Below, piece by piece: positions 15,483 through 23,270 of a stretch of DNA of 23,270 nucleotides (positions are counted from its first letter, which is position 1; each line of letters opens with the position of its first letter). The DNA comes from JADJEI01 sp035328465 (lineage in GTDB: Bacteria; Bacteroidota; Ignavibacteria; Ignavibacteriales; Ignavibacteriaceae): positions 1-23,270 of the forward strand of contig DAOLIQ010000053.1 of assembly GCA_035328465.1 (NCBI GenBank), in the 5' to 3' direction. The notes beneath the pieces were generated by a model that was given only the letters and a program-made list of their open reading frames with translations, was not told the origin of the DNA and made no database searches. Position numbers and translations under genes: made by a program.

Positions 15483-15941
15483 ATGGACGAAATAAATAGC
15501 ATAAATAGCACTGCTGAAAAATTAGCCAGTTTAACTTTCAGCTTGTTAGCAAATTGTCAGGAAAAAGAAATCAGATTAGCCGAAGCACACAAACTTACGC
15601 AAGCTGAATTCCGATGCCTGAGATTGTTTGGCGCTGAAGAAAGCGTGAACAATAAACAAATCGCCGAAAGAATGAATCTCAGTCCAAGCCGGCTTACGCG
15701 AATTATAGATGGCTTAGTTCAAAAGGAATATGTTCTTCGTGAGATTGATCCAAGCGACAGGAGAAATATGAGAGTTTTCCTTTCGAAGAGGGGGATGGCT
15801 CTTGTGCAGCAATTAAATAATGCTTATCTCAATATTCATAGAGAAATTCTTCAGGATATTGATGAGGCTCAGCACCGCCCGCTTATTACTGCAATGACTC
15901 ATTTGCTTTCAGCTTTGGAGAAGTGGATCGCTAAAACATAG
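15483..15941 (+). CDS. MarR family transcriptional regulator
   Basis: A 152-residue winged-helix regulator of usual MarR length. The recognition region is 'NNKQIAERMNLSPSRLTRII' (56-75), followed by the wing 'DPSDRRNMRVFLSKRG' (94-109), which holds the DxR signature. Long helices at both ends form the dimer interface. Cysteines at 25 and 45 could sense redox state, but this is not shown. It has a strong AGGGGA site just before ATG 15483. A ten-base palindrome, TAAATATTTA (15465-15474), sits in the leader and might be an autoregulatory half-site, though such AT-rich palindromes arise by chance. It is a single-gene unit ended by the hairpin at 15964. Its target is unknown; the flanking YigZ and the convergent methyltransferase unit are the nearest candidates. 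Confidence 0.92.
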   Translation: MDEINSINSTAEKLASLTFSLLANCQEKEIRLAEAHKLTQAEFRCLRLFGAEESVNNKQIAERMNLSPSRLTRIIDGLVQKEYVLREIDPSDRRNMRVFLSKRGMALVQQLNNAYLNIHREILQDIDEAQHRPLITAMTHLLSALEKWIAKT

Positions 15942-15963
15942 CCGATTTATTTTTTTATTATTT

Positions 15964-15990
15964 AAAGAGAGTCGTAAGACTCTCTTTTTT
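15964..15990 (+). terminator. Intrinsic terminator after the MarR gene, probably bidirectional
   Basis: AAAGAGAGTC (15964-15973), loop GTAA, GACTCTCTTT (15978-15987) followed by TTT: a ten-base-pair stem with a T-run of six. On the minus strand it is followed by an AT-rich stretch, so it probably also ends the facing operon, whose last stop codon overlaps its tail at 15989. Confidence 0.88.
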
Positions 15991-16429
15991 ATTGCAGCTC
16001 ATTTCTCTTTAATGCATTCAAATATTTCTTAGTCCATTCAAGATCTTCAAACAGCGTTCTTAATTTCGCAAAAGCCTCCGAGTTTAAATCGAGAAATTCA
16101 ACTCTAAATTTTTTTTGCGTTTGCTCATCTATTAATGCAACAATATTTTTTAATTGATCAGTCGCCTTCAAAATATTATCTGAATAATCTTTTTTAATAT
16201 TATCTATATTCTGATAATCTGAATTTCCTGCAGCGGTAATTAAAACGCGGGCTAATCCGTTTAGATATTTTGAGGTGAAACTTAACTCTTCCAAAAGCTG
16301 AAGTTTATCTTTAGCGATACAAATATCAAACAGCAGATGAAGTGCATCACGGTTCTTTATTTTTTGCTGAGAAAATTTATCAACTGCTTTTAATAATTCG
16401 ATACCACTTGAAAGACTTAATTCATTCAT
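15989..16429 (-). CDS. Hypothetical protein, all-helical
   Basis: A 146-residue protein that I do not recognise. It has no signal peptide or membrane segment. Heptad-like spacing of Leu/Ile/Phe with many Lys, Asp and Glu suggests a bundle of five or six helices. It includes 'ALHLLFDICIAKDKLQLLEE' (29-48), a Gly/Ala-containing 'YLNGLARVLITAAGNSD' (55-71) and a C-terminal 'FEDLEWTKKYLNALKRNE'. It begins nine bases after the stop of the O-methyltransferase gene and is therefore almost certainly translated from the same mRNA. Its only cysteine is at 37. A helper or partner of the methyltransferase is possible but unsupported. Confidence 0.75.
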   Translation of the reverse strand: MNELSLSSGIELLKAVDKFSQQKIKNRDALHLLFDICIAKDKLQLLEELSFTSKYLNGLARVLITAAGNSDYQNIDNIKKDYSDNILKATDQLKNIVALIDEQTQKKFRVEFLDLNSEAFAKLRTLFEDLEWTKKYLNALKRNELQ

Positions 16430-16438
16430 AAGATTAGT

Positions 16439-17083
16439 TCAAATTTTTATTCCGATCCCCAATCCATCACCAATGGGTTGAATAGAGCTCCTTAAATTAG
16501 GCTGAGTTAAAAATATCTTGTTGAATTCTCTTATTTGATTAGTTGAAATCTTATATTCAGCAGGAACACTTTTAGCGGCAGCTAATCCGTGCCATAAAAG
16601 ATTATCAACAACGATTACTCCTCCCTTCTTTAAAAGAACGACTGAGTAATCCAATAATCTTTTATAATCCTTTTTATCAGCATCCAAAAAAATAAAATCA
16701 TATTTCTTTGCAAGCTGAGGAATAATGTTGAAAGCTTCTCCTTTGAGAATGTGGATCCGATCTTTCAGCCCCGCTTTTTCTATAAAACTTTCGGCAAGCG
16801 AAATATTATCTTCACTTTTTTCAATCGTATCAACGATTCGTTTCTTCTTTAATAATCTTGCAATTCGAATGGAGGTGTAAGCGATAGCTGTTCCAATCTC
16901 CAATACTCTTTTTGGTTTATGAACCAGAATCAATTGTTCAATAAACTCTGCTGAAGATTTGGCAAGAATCGGAATATTTTTTTCAACAGCTAATTTTTCC
17001 ATTTCCAACAATAAATCATCTTTATTTGAATAAAATTGAGAAAGGTAATTTTGCTGCGCAGGATAAATAATTCGACTAATCAT
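16439..17083 (-). CDS. O-methyltransferase family 3 (TrmR-like, SAM-dependent)
   Basis: A 214-residue class I methyltransferase of the catechol-O-methyltransferase-like family. Motif I, the SAM-binding loop, is 'VLEIGTAIAYTSIRIA' (60-75). The metal-binding residues are in 'FLDADKKDY' (Asp134) and 'VVDNLLWHG' (Asp160, Asn161). Bacterial members include TrmR of Bacillus subtilis, which methylates 5-hydroxyuridine at tRNA position 34, as well as enzymes acting on small phenols; the sequence alone does not decide. The start has a good GGAG five bases upstream. The gene lies 22 bases after the S8 peptidase stop and nine before the helical protein, so the three form one probable operon. Confidence 0.9.
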   Translation of the reverse strand: MISRIIYPAQQNYLSQFYSNKDDLLLEMEKLAVEKNIPILAKSSAEFIEQLILVHKPKRVLEIGTAIAYTSIRIARLLKKKRIVDTIEKSEDNISLAESFIEKAGLKDRIHILKGEAFNIIPQLAKKYDFIFLDADKKDYKRLLDYSVVLLKKGGVIVVDNLLWHGLAAAKSVPAEYKISTNQIREFNKIFLTQPNLRSSIQPIGDGLGIGIKI

Positions 17084-17105
17084 TTCATCTCCATTTCCTT
17101 CATCG

Positions 17106-19094
17106 TTACTTTAAAAGAATAAGCTTTCTGCCAAATTGCTGTCCGTTAAGTTCAACTAAAAAATAATAAACCCCGCTTGCACACAAATATCCGTTGTCAG
17201 AATAACCATCCCATTCAATAAAATTCTCCCCATCGGAGGTGGTGAACTCAAATGACTTTACTCTTTGTCCAGTTGCATCAATAATCATGAGCTTTAATTT
17301 TTCATTCCCCGCTGATTTATAATTAAACCGAACGGTATTATGATCTGAAGGAATATAAGGATTGGGATAAAGTTCACTAATTATATAATCACCAACAAAA
17401 GCAGGCAGCGAAAGATTGAGCGCAATTTCCAAGTCACCGTAGCTGAATTTATAATTGGTATTTAACGGCTCACGAATTGTATTGCCAGAACTATCGTTAA
17501 ATGAAAAATAGAATTGAACCAATTCATTATCAAAATACGCCGGGACTTCAACATTGTATTTGTACAAATTATCAAAACTCATCGACAAAGAGTTGTTTTG
17601 TCCGTCCTTGCCGATAAAATTAACCTTTACCGAACCCGGGACAATAGATGTATTATTAAAAAATATTTTATTTAGAATAAATGAATTTGTAATTCTTTGA
17701 AGGTTGGGGTATGAAATAGCATTTATTGCAGACACTAAACCATATCCTCGTTCATTATCCGGTGATTCGGCATTATCGGAAGTTTCCATTAGGATGCTTC
17801 TTACCTGATAATTTGTAAGATGTGGATAAGTAGAAAGTAAAAGCCCCGCAACACCGGCAACAATAGGCGCTGCGGCAGACGTACCGCTGTTAAATTGATA
17901 GCCGCTGAACTGCGAAGCAATCACTCCCCACACAGATGTTCCCATCGCAACAACCTCAGGCTTAATTCTCCCATCGAATGATGGACCTCGGCTGCTGTAT
18001 GTATCCACATTGTTATTGCTTGTTACTGCTCCGACAGAAAGTACATTAAAAGCATCAGCCGGCGAAGTAATATAAAACCAGGGGGAGGTTCCTTCGTTAC
18101 CTGCTGATGTTATCGTGACTATTCCTCTTTCAAAAGCAAGATTGACCGCTTGACTAACGATGGTAGTATTGCCATTCATATCTGAATACGAATAAGAAAA
18201 ATCAGCTGCATCAAATTCGCTGTAACCAAGGGAACTGCTTACAATATCAACGCCAATAGAATCCATCCATTCAAGTGCGGCGGCGTAATTATCTTCTTCA
18301 ACGTGAGTCTCGCTTCGTATGTCTTCTGTTTTTGCAAGCACGAAGTCAGAGCCAAATGATGCGCCTATCAGTGAGCCGTCTTTAAATCCGCCGACAATTG
18401 ATAAAACATAAGTACCGTGACTATGCTGTGATGTATTATCTTCAGCTTCATTTGCAGTGATGCTGTCCTTAAAAATAAAATCATATTCTGCTAAAACATC
18501 TGTGTTGATCAATGCTTCGTGTTGGTGCCAGTTGAAGCCTGTATCGAGCAGACCAATGATCACTCCCTCCCCCGTAATCCCTTTTGAATGGACTTGTGGA
18601 ATTCCCGAAAGATTAAGCTGTGTATATGAATTTCCGTAAGATAATTCTTGTGCGTCTGCAGGTTTCTTTAGTTGTTGTTGGGTATTAATGACGTCGTTTT
18701 TATAAATCAAAGATTTCACCGGAACTATTTTTTCAACGAAATAAAGATTCTCAACTATATTCTTTTGCGTTTCGTTTAGATAGGCCGTCATTGCATTAAA
18801 CCATTTAAGTTTGTTCTCAATCTTAATTGCCTTTGAAATTATTATTTGAACATACTCTTCATTTAAAGGCAGGTCTTCAAATGAAAGGAGGTGATCTTCA
18901 TCAAGAGTTTTTTTTCTTCGCTCAATACTTTTTTGACTAATATGTGTGAGTGCATTTTGATATTCATCGCTCTGTTTATTTAGAGTCTGATTTCTGTCAA
19001 TGCCTTTATCTTTAAAATAAATAAAGTATTTTGTCTGAGCAGGCAAGCACAAAGGAATCAGGAAAACGAATAATACTAATGTTTTGATTTTCAT
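17106..19094 (-). CDS. T9SS-secreted S8 family (subtilisin-like) serine peptidase
   Basis: A 662-residue secreted protease with four parts. First is a signal peptide (1-20, 'FLIPLCLPAQ'). Next is an inhibitor-type pro-region (about 21-150) that includes 'RRKKTLDEDHLLSFEDLPLN'. The S8 catalytic domain (about 172-460) follows, and the C-terminal about 91 residues form a T9SS type A sorting domain ('ELYPNPYIPS' to 'RKLILLK'). The catalytic triad is complete: Asp184 in 'IGLLDTGFNW', His226 in 'QHSHGTYVLS' and Ser406 in 'NSGTSAAAPIVAG', with oxyanion Asn333 in 'TSAGNEG'. The product is probably a surface-bound or released protease for feeding on peptides or processing other cargo. It heads a probable operon with the O-methyltransferase, although the functions look unrelated. 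lepA lies 40 bases upstream on the same strand. Confidence 0.95.
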   Translation of the reverse strand: MKIKTLVLFVFLIPLCLPAQTKYFIYFKDKGIDRNQTLNKQSDEYQNALTHISQKSIERRKKTLDEDHLLSFEDLPLNEEYVQIIISKAIKIENKLKWFNAMTAYLNETQKNIVENLYFVEKIVPVKSLIYKNDVINTQQQLKKPADAQELSYGNSYTQLNLSGIPQVHSKGITGEGVIIGLLDTGFNWHQHEALINTDVLAEYDFIFKDSITANEAEDNTSQHSHGTYVLSIVGGFKDGSLIGASFGSDFVLAKTEDIRSETHVEEDNYAAALEWMDSIGVDIVSSSLGYSEFDAADFSYSYSDMNGNTTIVSQAVNLAFERGIVTITSAGNEGTSPWFYITSPADAFNVLSVGAVTSNNNVDTYSSRGPSFDGRIKPEVVAMGTSVWGVIASQFSGYQFNSGTSAAAPIVAGVAGLLLSTYPHLTNYQVRSILMETSDNAESPDNERGYGLVSAINAISYPNLQRITNSFILNKIFFNNTSIVPGSVKVNFIGKDGQNNSLSMSFDNLYKYNVEVPAYFDNELVQFYFSFNDSSGNTIREPLNTNYKFSYGDLEIALNLSLPAFVGDYIISELYPNPYIPSDHNTVRFNYKSAGNEKLKLMIIDATGQRVKSFEFTTSDGENFIEWDGYSDNGYLCASGVYYFLVELNGQQFGRKLILLK

Positions 19095-19134
19095 ATTATA
19101 AAAAGTAGTTATTGTTGAAATGTATTATGAATAT

Positions 19135-20928
19135 TTATTCATCAATTTGCAATACCGCAAGGAATGCCTCCTGTGGGATTTCAACATTACCGACTTGCTT
19201 CATTCTTTTCTTACCTTCCTTTTGTTTCTCTAATAATTTTCTCTTTCGAGTTATATCACCACCGTAGCATTTGGCAAGTACATTTTTCCTTAGTGCTTTC
19301 ACCACAGATTTGGAAATTACTTTTGTACCAAGAGATGCTTGAATAGTTATCTCAAACATTTGTCTCGGAATTAAATCTTTTAACTTTGCGCACACCTTCC
19401 TTCCCCAATCATACGATTTACTTCGATGAACGATCATTGAAAGTGCATCAACAGGTTCACCATTAAGAAGGATATCAAGCTTGACTAAATCAGATTTCTG
19501 ATAACCAATAAATTCATAATCCAGTGAAGCATAACCGCGCGTGGTTGATTTTAGCTTGTCGTAGAAGTCAAAGATTATTTCTGCGAGCGGAATTTCAAAC
19601 TGAAGGTCTGCTCTTGTTGGATCAAGATAGGTTGTATTTTTGTACGTGCCGCGTTTTTCCATCGCAAGCTTCATGATATTTCCGACATACTCGCTCGGTG
19701 TAACTATCTGAGCTTTAACATAAGGTTCTTGAATATCATCAACATCACCGGGCGGGGGCATCTCTGCAGGATTATCAACAACAATTCTCTCACCTTTTTT
19801 GTTATAGATATAATATTCAACATTTGGCAGTGTTGCAATGATTGTCTGATTAAACTCTCGGCGTAATCTTTCCTGAACAATTTCCATGTGCAGCATACCT
19901 AAAAATCCACAGCGAAAACCAAAACCAAGCGCTACAGATGTTTCAGGCTGATAGATCAAGGCTGAGTCATTCAGCTTATATTTTTCAAGTGCATCGCGTA
20001 AGTCCTCAAAGTCTTCCGTTACTGTTGGATAAAGGCCGCTGTAAACCATTGGTTTAACCTCTTTGTAGCCGGGCAGGGGTTCTGCTGCACCGTTGCGGGA
20101 GTGTGTAACCGTGTCGCCGACTTTAGCATCATGAACATCTTTCATTCCCGAAATCAAATAGCCTACATTTCCCGCACTTAATAATTCAGTTTTAATTTTA
20201 CGCAAGCCGAGTACACCAATTTCTTCGGCGATCATTTCTTTATTTGTAGCGAAGAATTTTATTTTATCTCCGGTGCTTATTGTTCCGTTGAATAATCTTA
20301 TATATGCAATAGCGCCGCGATATGGATCAAAAACCGAATCGAATATGACCGCCTGCAATTTCCCTTCGGGATCGCCTTTGGGTGGGGGAATCTTTTCTAC
20401 TATCTTATCTAATAAATCTTCTATACCGATTTTTGATTTGGCACTGACTAACAGTATTTCATTTTCATTGCAGCCTATAAGATCAACTATTTGCCCTTTC
20501 ACTTTATCCACCTCTGCGCTCGGTAAATCTATTTTATTTATAACAGGAATAATTTCCAACCCGGCATCAATTGCAAGATAAAGATTGCTAATTGTTTGAG
20601 CTTCCACTCCCTGCGCTGCATCAACAACGAGCACTGCCCCCTCGCACGCAGCTAACGATCGGCTTACTTCATAAGTAAAATCAACGTGACCGGGAGTGTC
20701 AATCAAATTCAAAATATATTCTTGATTATCCCTCGCAATGTATTTCATTTGAATGGCGTGAGATTTAATTGTAATCCCGCGCTCGCGCTCCAGATCAAGA
20801 TCGTCAAGAATCTGAGCCTTAGCTTCCCGCTTAGTAATTGTTCCCGTCTGCTCGAGCAGGCAGTCGGCTATAGTGGATTTACCGTGATCGATATGTGCAA
20901 TTATGCAAAAATTTCTAAAGTTTAACAT
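19135..20928 (-). CDS. lepA: Elongation factor 4 (back-translocating GTPase)
   Basis: A 597-residue translational GTPase of exact LepA/EF4 length. The G-domain has 'IIAHIDHGKSTIADCL' (9-24), the switch I segment 'RERGITIKSHAIQM', G3 'IDTPGHVDF' (76-84) and G4 'NKIDLPSA' (131-138). Downstream are EF-G-like domains II, III and V and the LepA-specific C-terminal domain, with 'RSKSYDWGRKVCAKLKDLIP' and 'ALRKNVLAKCYGGDITRKRK' (the GG-D-(I/V)-(T/S)-RKRK signature). EF4 binds stalled or pre-translocation ribosomes and may aid initiation-complete ribosome assembly. The start ATG 20928 has an AGAGAG site. It is often paired with signal peptidase lepB, but no lepB is near here. Confidence 0.97.
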   Translation of the reverse strand: MLNFRNFCIIAHIDHGKSTIADCLLEQTGTITKREAKAQILDDLDLERERGITIKSHAIQMKYIARDNQEYILNLIDTPGHVDFTYEVSRSLAACEGAVLVVDAAQGVEAQTISNLYLAIDAGLEIIPVINKIDLPSAEVDKVKGQIVDLIGCNENEILLVSAKSKIGIEDLLDKIVEKIPPPKGDPEGKLQAVIFDSVFDPYRGAIAYIRLFNGTISTGDKIKFFATNKEMIAEEIGVLGLRKIKTELLSAGNVGYLISGMKDVHDAKVGDTVTHSRNGAAEPLPGYKEVKPMVYSGLYPTVTEDFEDLRDALEKYKLNDSALIYQPETSVALGFGFRCGFLGMLHMEIVQERLRREFNQTIIATLPNVEYYIYNKKGERIVVDNPAEMPPPGDVDDIQEPYVKAQIVTPSEYVGNIMKLAMEKRGTYKNTTYLDPTRADLQFEIPLAEIIFDFYDKLKSTTRGYASLDYEFIGYQKSDLVKLDILLNGEPVDALSMIVHRSKSYDWGRKVCAKLKDLIPRQMFEITIQASLGTKVISKSVVKALRKNVLAKCYGGDITRKRKLLEKQKEGKKRMKQVGNVEIPQEAFLAVLQIDE

Positions 20929-21082
20929 TAATCTCTCTAAATTGGATTGCTAATATAAAGACGGGCGCAGTTTGTTAAAAGACCTCAGCTTCTTTAACCA
21001 TACTATGAAAAACATTGATTCATTTCAGATTGCTAATTCTGAAAAAGGAAGTCAAATTGTAAATGCTATAGACCGCGGCTTA

Positions 21083-22036
21083 TTACGCAAGTGTGCTTAT
21101 ATATTTATTATAAGAATCAATTATTATACCCTCTCTAAGTGCAAACTCCGATATTCTCATCTCATCAATCCTAAATACTTTAAAGATATGTTCAAGAATC
21201 AACAATCCTGCAGGAAGAATATCCGCACGTTTTGCTTCCATTCCGGGGATGGCTAATCTTTCATCTTTAGTTTTTCTATTCAGTACTTCATTAAGTACAA
21301 TTCGAAAATCATCAGCAGTTATCACAAAGTCGTTCATTGTTTTGGGCGGCTTTTCTTTATTTAAAGACGAAATAATGAATGCAACAGATTGTATTGTTCC
21401 CGATGCGCCAATGGCTGCGTCATACTTCATATTCTGATAAGGAATTGAATGTTCATTAAAAATTTTTTCGATATAGCTTCGGCATTCGTTAATATTTTTA
21501 ACTGTAAGAATATGTTCAGGGAAGAGCATTTTAGAAAGACGGACGGCTCCAAGTTTTAGGCTATCAACAAAATTGATATTGCCAGCTTGCGAATAAATAA
21601 CTTCAGTACTTCCCCCTCCAATATCAAAACAGATTGCATTTTTTTTATTTAGACCCAGAGCCTTATCTATACCTAAATATATGAGTTCCGCTTCGTGCTT
21701 GCCGTCAATTACTTCAACTTCAATTCCTGTTTCAACTTTTACACGATCAATAAAATAATTTTTATTCCTCGCTTCGCGGATTGCGCTTGTTGCTACGGCT
21801 CTTGGTTTGGAATGGTAATAATCTGCAAGCTGTTTAAAATTATTTAAGAGATAAATCGTTTTTTGTATTTCTTCTTCGGAAATTTCGTCCAAACTTCCTT
21901 CAGAACCGGCAGCTAATCTTACTACCTCCCTTTCCTTGTCAAGGTATTTGAATGAACCATCTTCTTTTATTTCAACAATAATCATGTGAAAGGAGTTTGT
22001 TCCCATATCAATTGCTGAAAATATTTTTGGTGTCAT
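21083..22036 (-). CDS. Ppx/GppA family phosphatase (short form)
   Basis: A 317-residue actin-fold phosphatase containing only the two Ppx/GppA core domains. The E. coli enzymes are about 500 residues and add a C-terminal HD-type region that is absent here. Phosphate-loop motifs are 'AIDMGTNSFHMIIVEI' (8-23) and 'CFDIGGGSTEVIY' (136-148). 'PRAVATSAIREARN' (78-91) and a second glycine loop, 'YDAAIGASGTIQSVAF', also match. The family cleaves terminal phosphate from polyphosphate or converts pppGpp to ppGpp; short forms may prefer short-chain polyphosphate, but which reaction applies is inferred. The ATG overlaps the upstream glycosyltransferase stop by one base (TAATG), so the two are translationally coupled. 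Confidence 0.93.
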   Translation of the reverse strand: MTPKIFSAIDMGTNSFHMIIVEIKEDGSFKYLDKEREVVRLAAGSEGSLDEISEEEIQKTIYLLNNFKQLADYYHSKPRAVATSAIREARNKNYFIDRVKVETGIEVEVIDGKHEAELIYLGIDKALGLNKKNAICFDIGGGSTEVIYSQAGNINFVDSLKLGAVRLSKMLFPEHILTVKNINECRSYIEKIFNEHSIPYQNMKYDAAIGASGTIQSVAFIISSLNKEKPPKTMNDFVITADDFRIVLNEVLNRKTKDERLAIPGMEAKRADILPAGLLILEHIFKVFRIDEMRISEFALREGIIIDSYNKYISTLA

Positions 22037-23127
22037 TACTTTTTCTGATTATCTAAAATAGATTTACAAAGTTGAAAAACATCAGCCGGAAGAACGTCAT
22101 CAATTAATTCTGATTTACGAAGGAAGAATTTATTGATGCCAATCGGCGCCCAATTCAACGGGTTTGTTGGTCCAAATATGCTTATTTGTGGAGTGTCGGT
22201 TGTTCCGGCTGCGTGCATTACTCCGGTATCATTACAAATAAACAAATCACTTTTAGAAATTAAAGACGCAACCGCAGTTATCCGCTGATTCAGGAAAGTA
22301 TAAATTTTAATCGGAGAGTTTGCCAGGATAAAATTTATTTCATCTCGATCAGTACCGGTGCCGGTTAAATAGAATTTAACTTTATAATTTTTTTGAAGTA
22401 ATCCGATTAGTGTTATGTAATTTATTAGCGCCCATCTGTTTTGCGGTTTGCCGGCACCAACGTGCAGACCTACAAGATATTCTTTACCGTCCCAATTAAT
22501 TTTAGAGATAAAATTATTTGCAATTAATTCATCATTTCTATCCAAAGTTAATTCTGATCTAAAATCTTCAGTGGAGATACCAAACGGTCTTACAATATCA
22601 ATAATCCGATCTGCGATATGACAATCGTGATACTTTCTCCAATCAAGTTTGATTCTTCTATCAAATAGAAAAGCACTATCATTCACTTTGCCGTCTAATG
22701 ACGCAGGACCAATCCTTATATTAGATTTTGAAAATCTTGCAAGCAGATTACTTGTTAAGGAAATTGAGACTGTTACAGGTACAATCACAACGTCATAGCC
22801 GGTTCTAAGAATTTGATAAAGTTTTTTAAGATAATGGAATTGAAACAATTTGCTTTTATCAAACACAAATAACTTTGAGATGAATTTATTTTGAACTGCA
22901 GCGTAGTTTTGCGGGCTTGCAATTAAAGTAACATTTGCTTCAGGATATTTTTGTTTGACTGCCTTGAACAGCGACACCCCGGCAAACATATCACCGAGCT
23001 GATTATGCTGCCTGATGATGAGAATTTTTTTGGGGCTTCCTAAATCGAAGCTGTCATTTTCTTTAAGCGAGAGAAATATTTTTAAGAAGAATAATATTAA
23101 GCTTGAAAATATTTTTTCATACTTCAT
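22036..23127 (-). CDS. Glycosyltransferase family 9 (ADP-heptose:LPS heptosyltransferase-like)
   Basis: A 363-residue GT-B fold glycosyltransferase. The N-terminal domain carries 'LIIRQHNQLGDMFAGVSLF' (36-54) with the conserved Asp46 of the family's GD motif. The C-terminal donor-binding domain shows 'LHVGAGKPQNRWA' (221-233) and 'DLFICNDTGVMHAAGTTDTP' (294-313), then 'SIFGPTNPLNWAPIG'. Family 9 enzymes add heptose to the lipopolysaccharide core; other ADP- or nucleotide-sugar donors cannot be excluded. It has a hydrophobic N-terminal segment (about 6-21) preceded by two lysines, suggesting peripheral membrane attachment at the inner face. It sits five bases after the preceding partial gene and overlaps the Ppx/GppA gene by one base, implying one envelope-related operon. 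Confidence 0.93.
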   Translation of the reverse strand: MKYEKIFSSLILFFLKIFLSLKENDSFDLGSPKKILIIRQHNQLGDMFAGVSLFKAVKQKYPEANVTLIASPQNYAAVQNKFISKLFVFDKSKLFQFHYLKKLYQILRTGYDVVIVPVTVSISLTSNLLARFSKSNIRIGPASLDGKVNDSAFLFDRRIKLDWRKYHDCHIADRIIDIVRPFGISTEDFRSELTLDRNDELIANNFISKINWDGKEYLVGLHVGAGKPQNRWALINYITLIGLLQKNYKVKFYLTGTGTDRDEINFILANSPIKIYTFLNQRITAVASLISKSDLFICNDTGVMHAAGTTDTPQISIFGPTNPLNWAPIGINKFFLRKSELIDDVLPADVFQLCKSILDNQKK

Positions 23128-23132
23128 ATAAT

Positions 23133-23270
23133 CTATTTACCGGCTTTTTTTTTCGGCTCGTCATTTTTTTCAATGTGATGTGCATCTTCAATATCCCGAT
23201 ATTTACTTTGTTCATTTTTCTGCCGGTTAAGATTTGAATAATTTTTTCTGGAAGCATCCAGTGATGCTTT
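23133..23270 (-). CDS. C-terminal end of an unidentified gene (runs off right edge)
   Basis: The last 45 codons of a minus-strand frame, ending in TAG at 23133-23135, five bases before the glycosyltransferase start. The visible tail is very hydrophilic, with no hydrophobic segment: 'DASRKNYSNLNRQKNE', then 'DIEDAHHIEKNDEPKKKAGK'. No in-frame start codon is needed, since the frame continues past the edge. The spacing puts it first in the visible part of the glycosyltransferase/Ppx operon. The family cannot be identified from this tail, which may be a disordered extension. Confidence 0.65.
   Translation of the reverse strand, partial: KASLDASRKNYSNLNRQKNEQSKYRDIEDAHHIEKNDEPKKKAGK

Noticed and set aside
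20972..21256. A + strand frame upstream of lepA reading into the Ppx/GppA gene
   Set aside because: Most of it is antisense to the Ppx/GppA coding region, no recognised motif is present, and it has no ribosome binding site. The 154 bases between lepA and the phosphatase otherwise show nothing.
1..23270. CRISPR arrays, tRNA or rRNA genes, toxin-antitoxin pairs and phage genes
   Set aside because: Looked for by eye on both strands; no regularly spaced repeats, cloverleaf arms, conserved rRNA blocks or typical small gene pairs were found.

Overview
The window looks like ordinary chromosome from an AT-rich member of the Bacteroidota/Ignavibacteriota lineage, most likely Ignavibacteriales. Two proteins end in a type A type IX secretion (T9SS) sorting domain, with the 'NYPNPFNP' turn followed by a C-terminal 'K(K/L)xILLK'-type tail. 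Many genes lack strong Shine-Dalgarno sequences. Most genes lie on the minus strand in short, tightly spaced runs. I saw no rRNA, tRNA, CRISPR array, prophage or complete insertion sequence.

Layout. 1-805: 5' part of a secreted protein gene (minus), running off the left edge. 1043-1871: a VOC/glyoxalase-fold gene (+) facing an OsmC-family gene (-) across a strong hairpin. 2069-3873: a two-gene + operon encoding an exported RidA-like imine deaminase and a Tat-signal class V PLP enzyme. This is the most unusual part of the window. 3882-5996 (-): a group II PLP decarboxylase followed by a MarC-family membrane protein. 6104-7687 (-): a T9SS cargo protein that resembles the one at the left edge. 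7688-8095: a 408-base divergent intergenic region holding an inverted pair of REP-like hairpins and another hairpin. 8096-9101 (+): a Sco lipoprotein and a PCuAC copper chaperone, a copper-delivery pair for cytochrome oxidase. 9128-10943 (-): a TauE/SafE permease, an RluE-type pseudouridine synthase and an IS200-like HUH protein packed as one transcription unit. 11097-11666 (-): a methionine-rich DUF1579 protein with its own terminator. 11817-14639 (-): uvrA, divergent from a YigZ/IMPACT gene (+) and then a MarR regulator (+). 15989-19094 (-): an unrecognised helical protein, an O-methyltransferase, and a T9SS-secreted subtilase. 19135-20928 (-): lepA. 21083-23270 (-): a short Ppx/GppA phosphatase, a family 9 glycosyltransferase and the 3' end of one more gene, with overlapping or near-touching ends.

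How they fit. The housekeeping core (uvrA, lepA, rluE) is interleaved with cell-envelope and export functions: three secreted proteins, two copper proteins, lipopolysaccharide-type glycosyl transfer and two transporters. The one pairing that suggests an under-described activity is the exported RidA with the Tat-targeted PLP enzyme. RidA proteins normally clear reactive enamines made by PLP enzymes in the cytoplasm; here both members of such a pair carry export signals.
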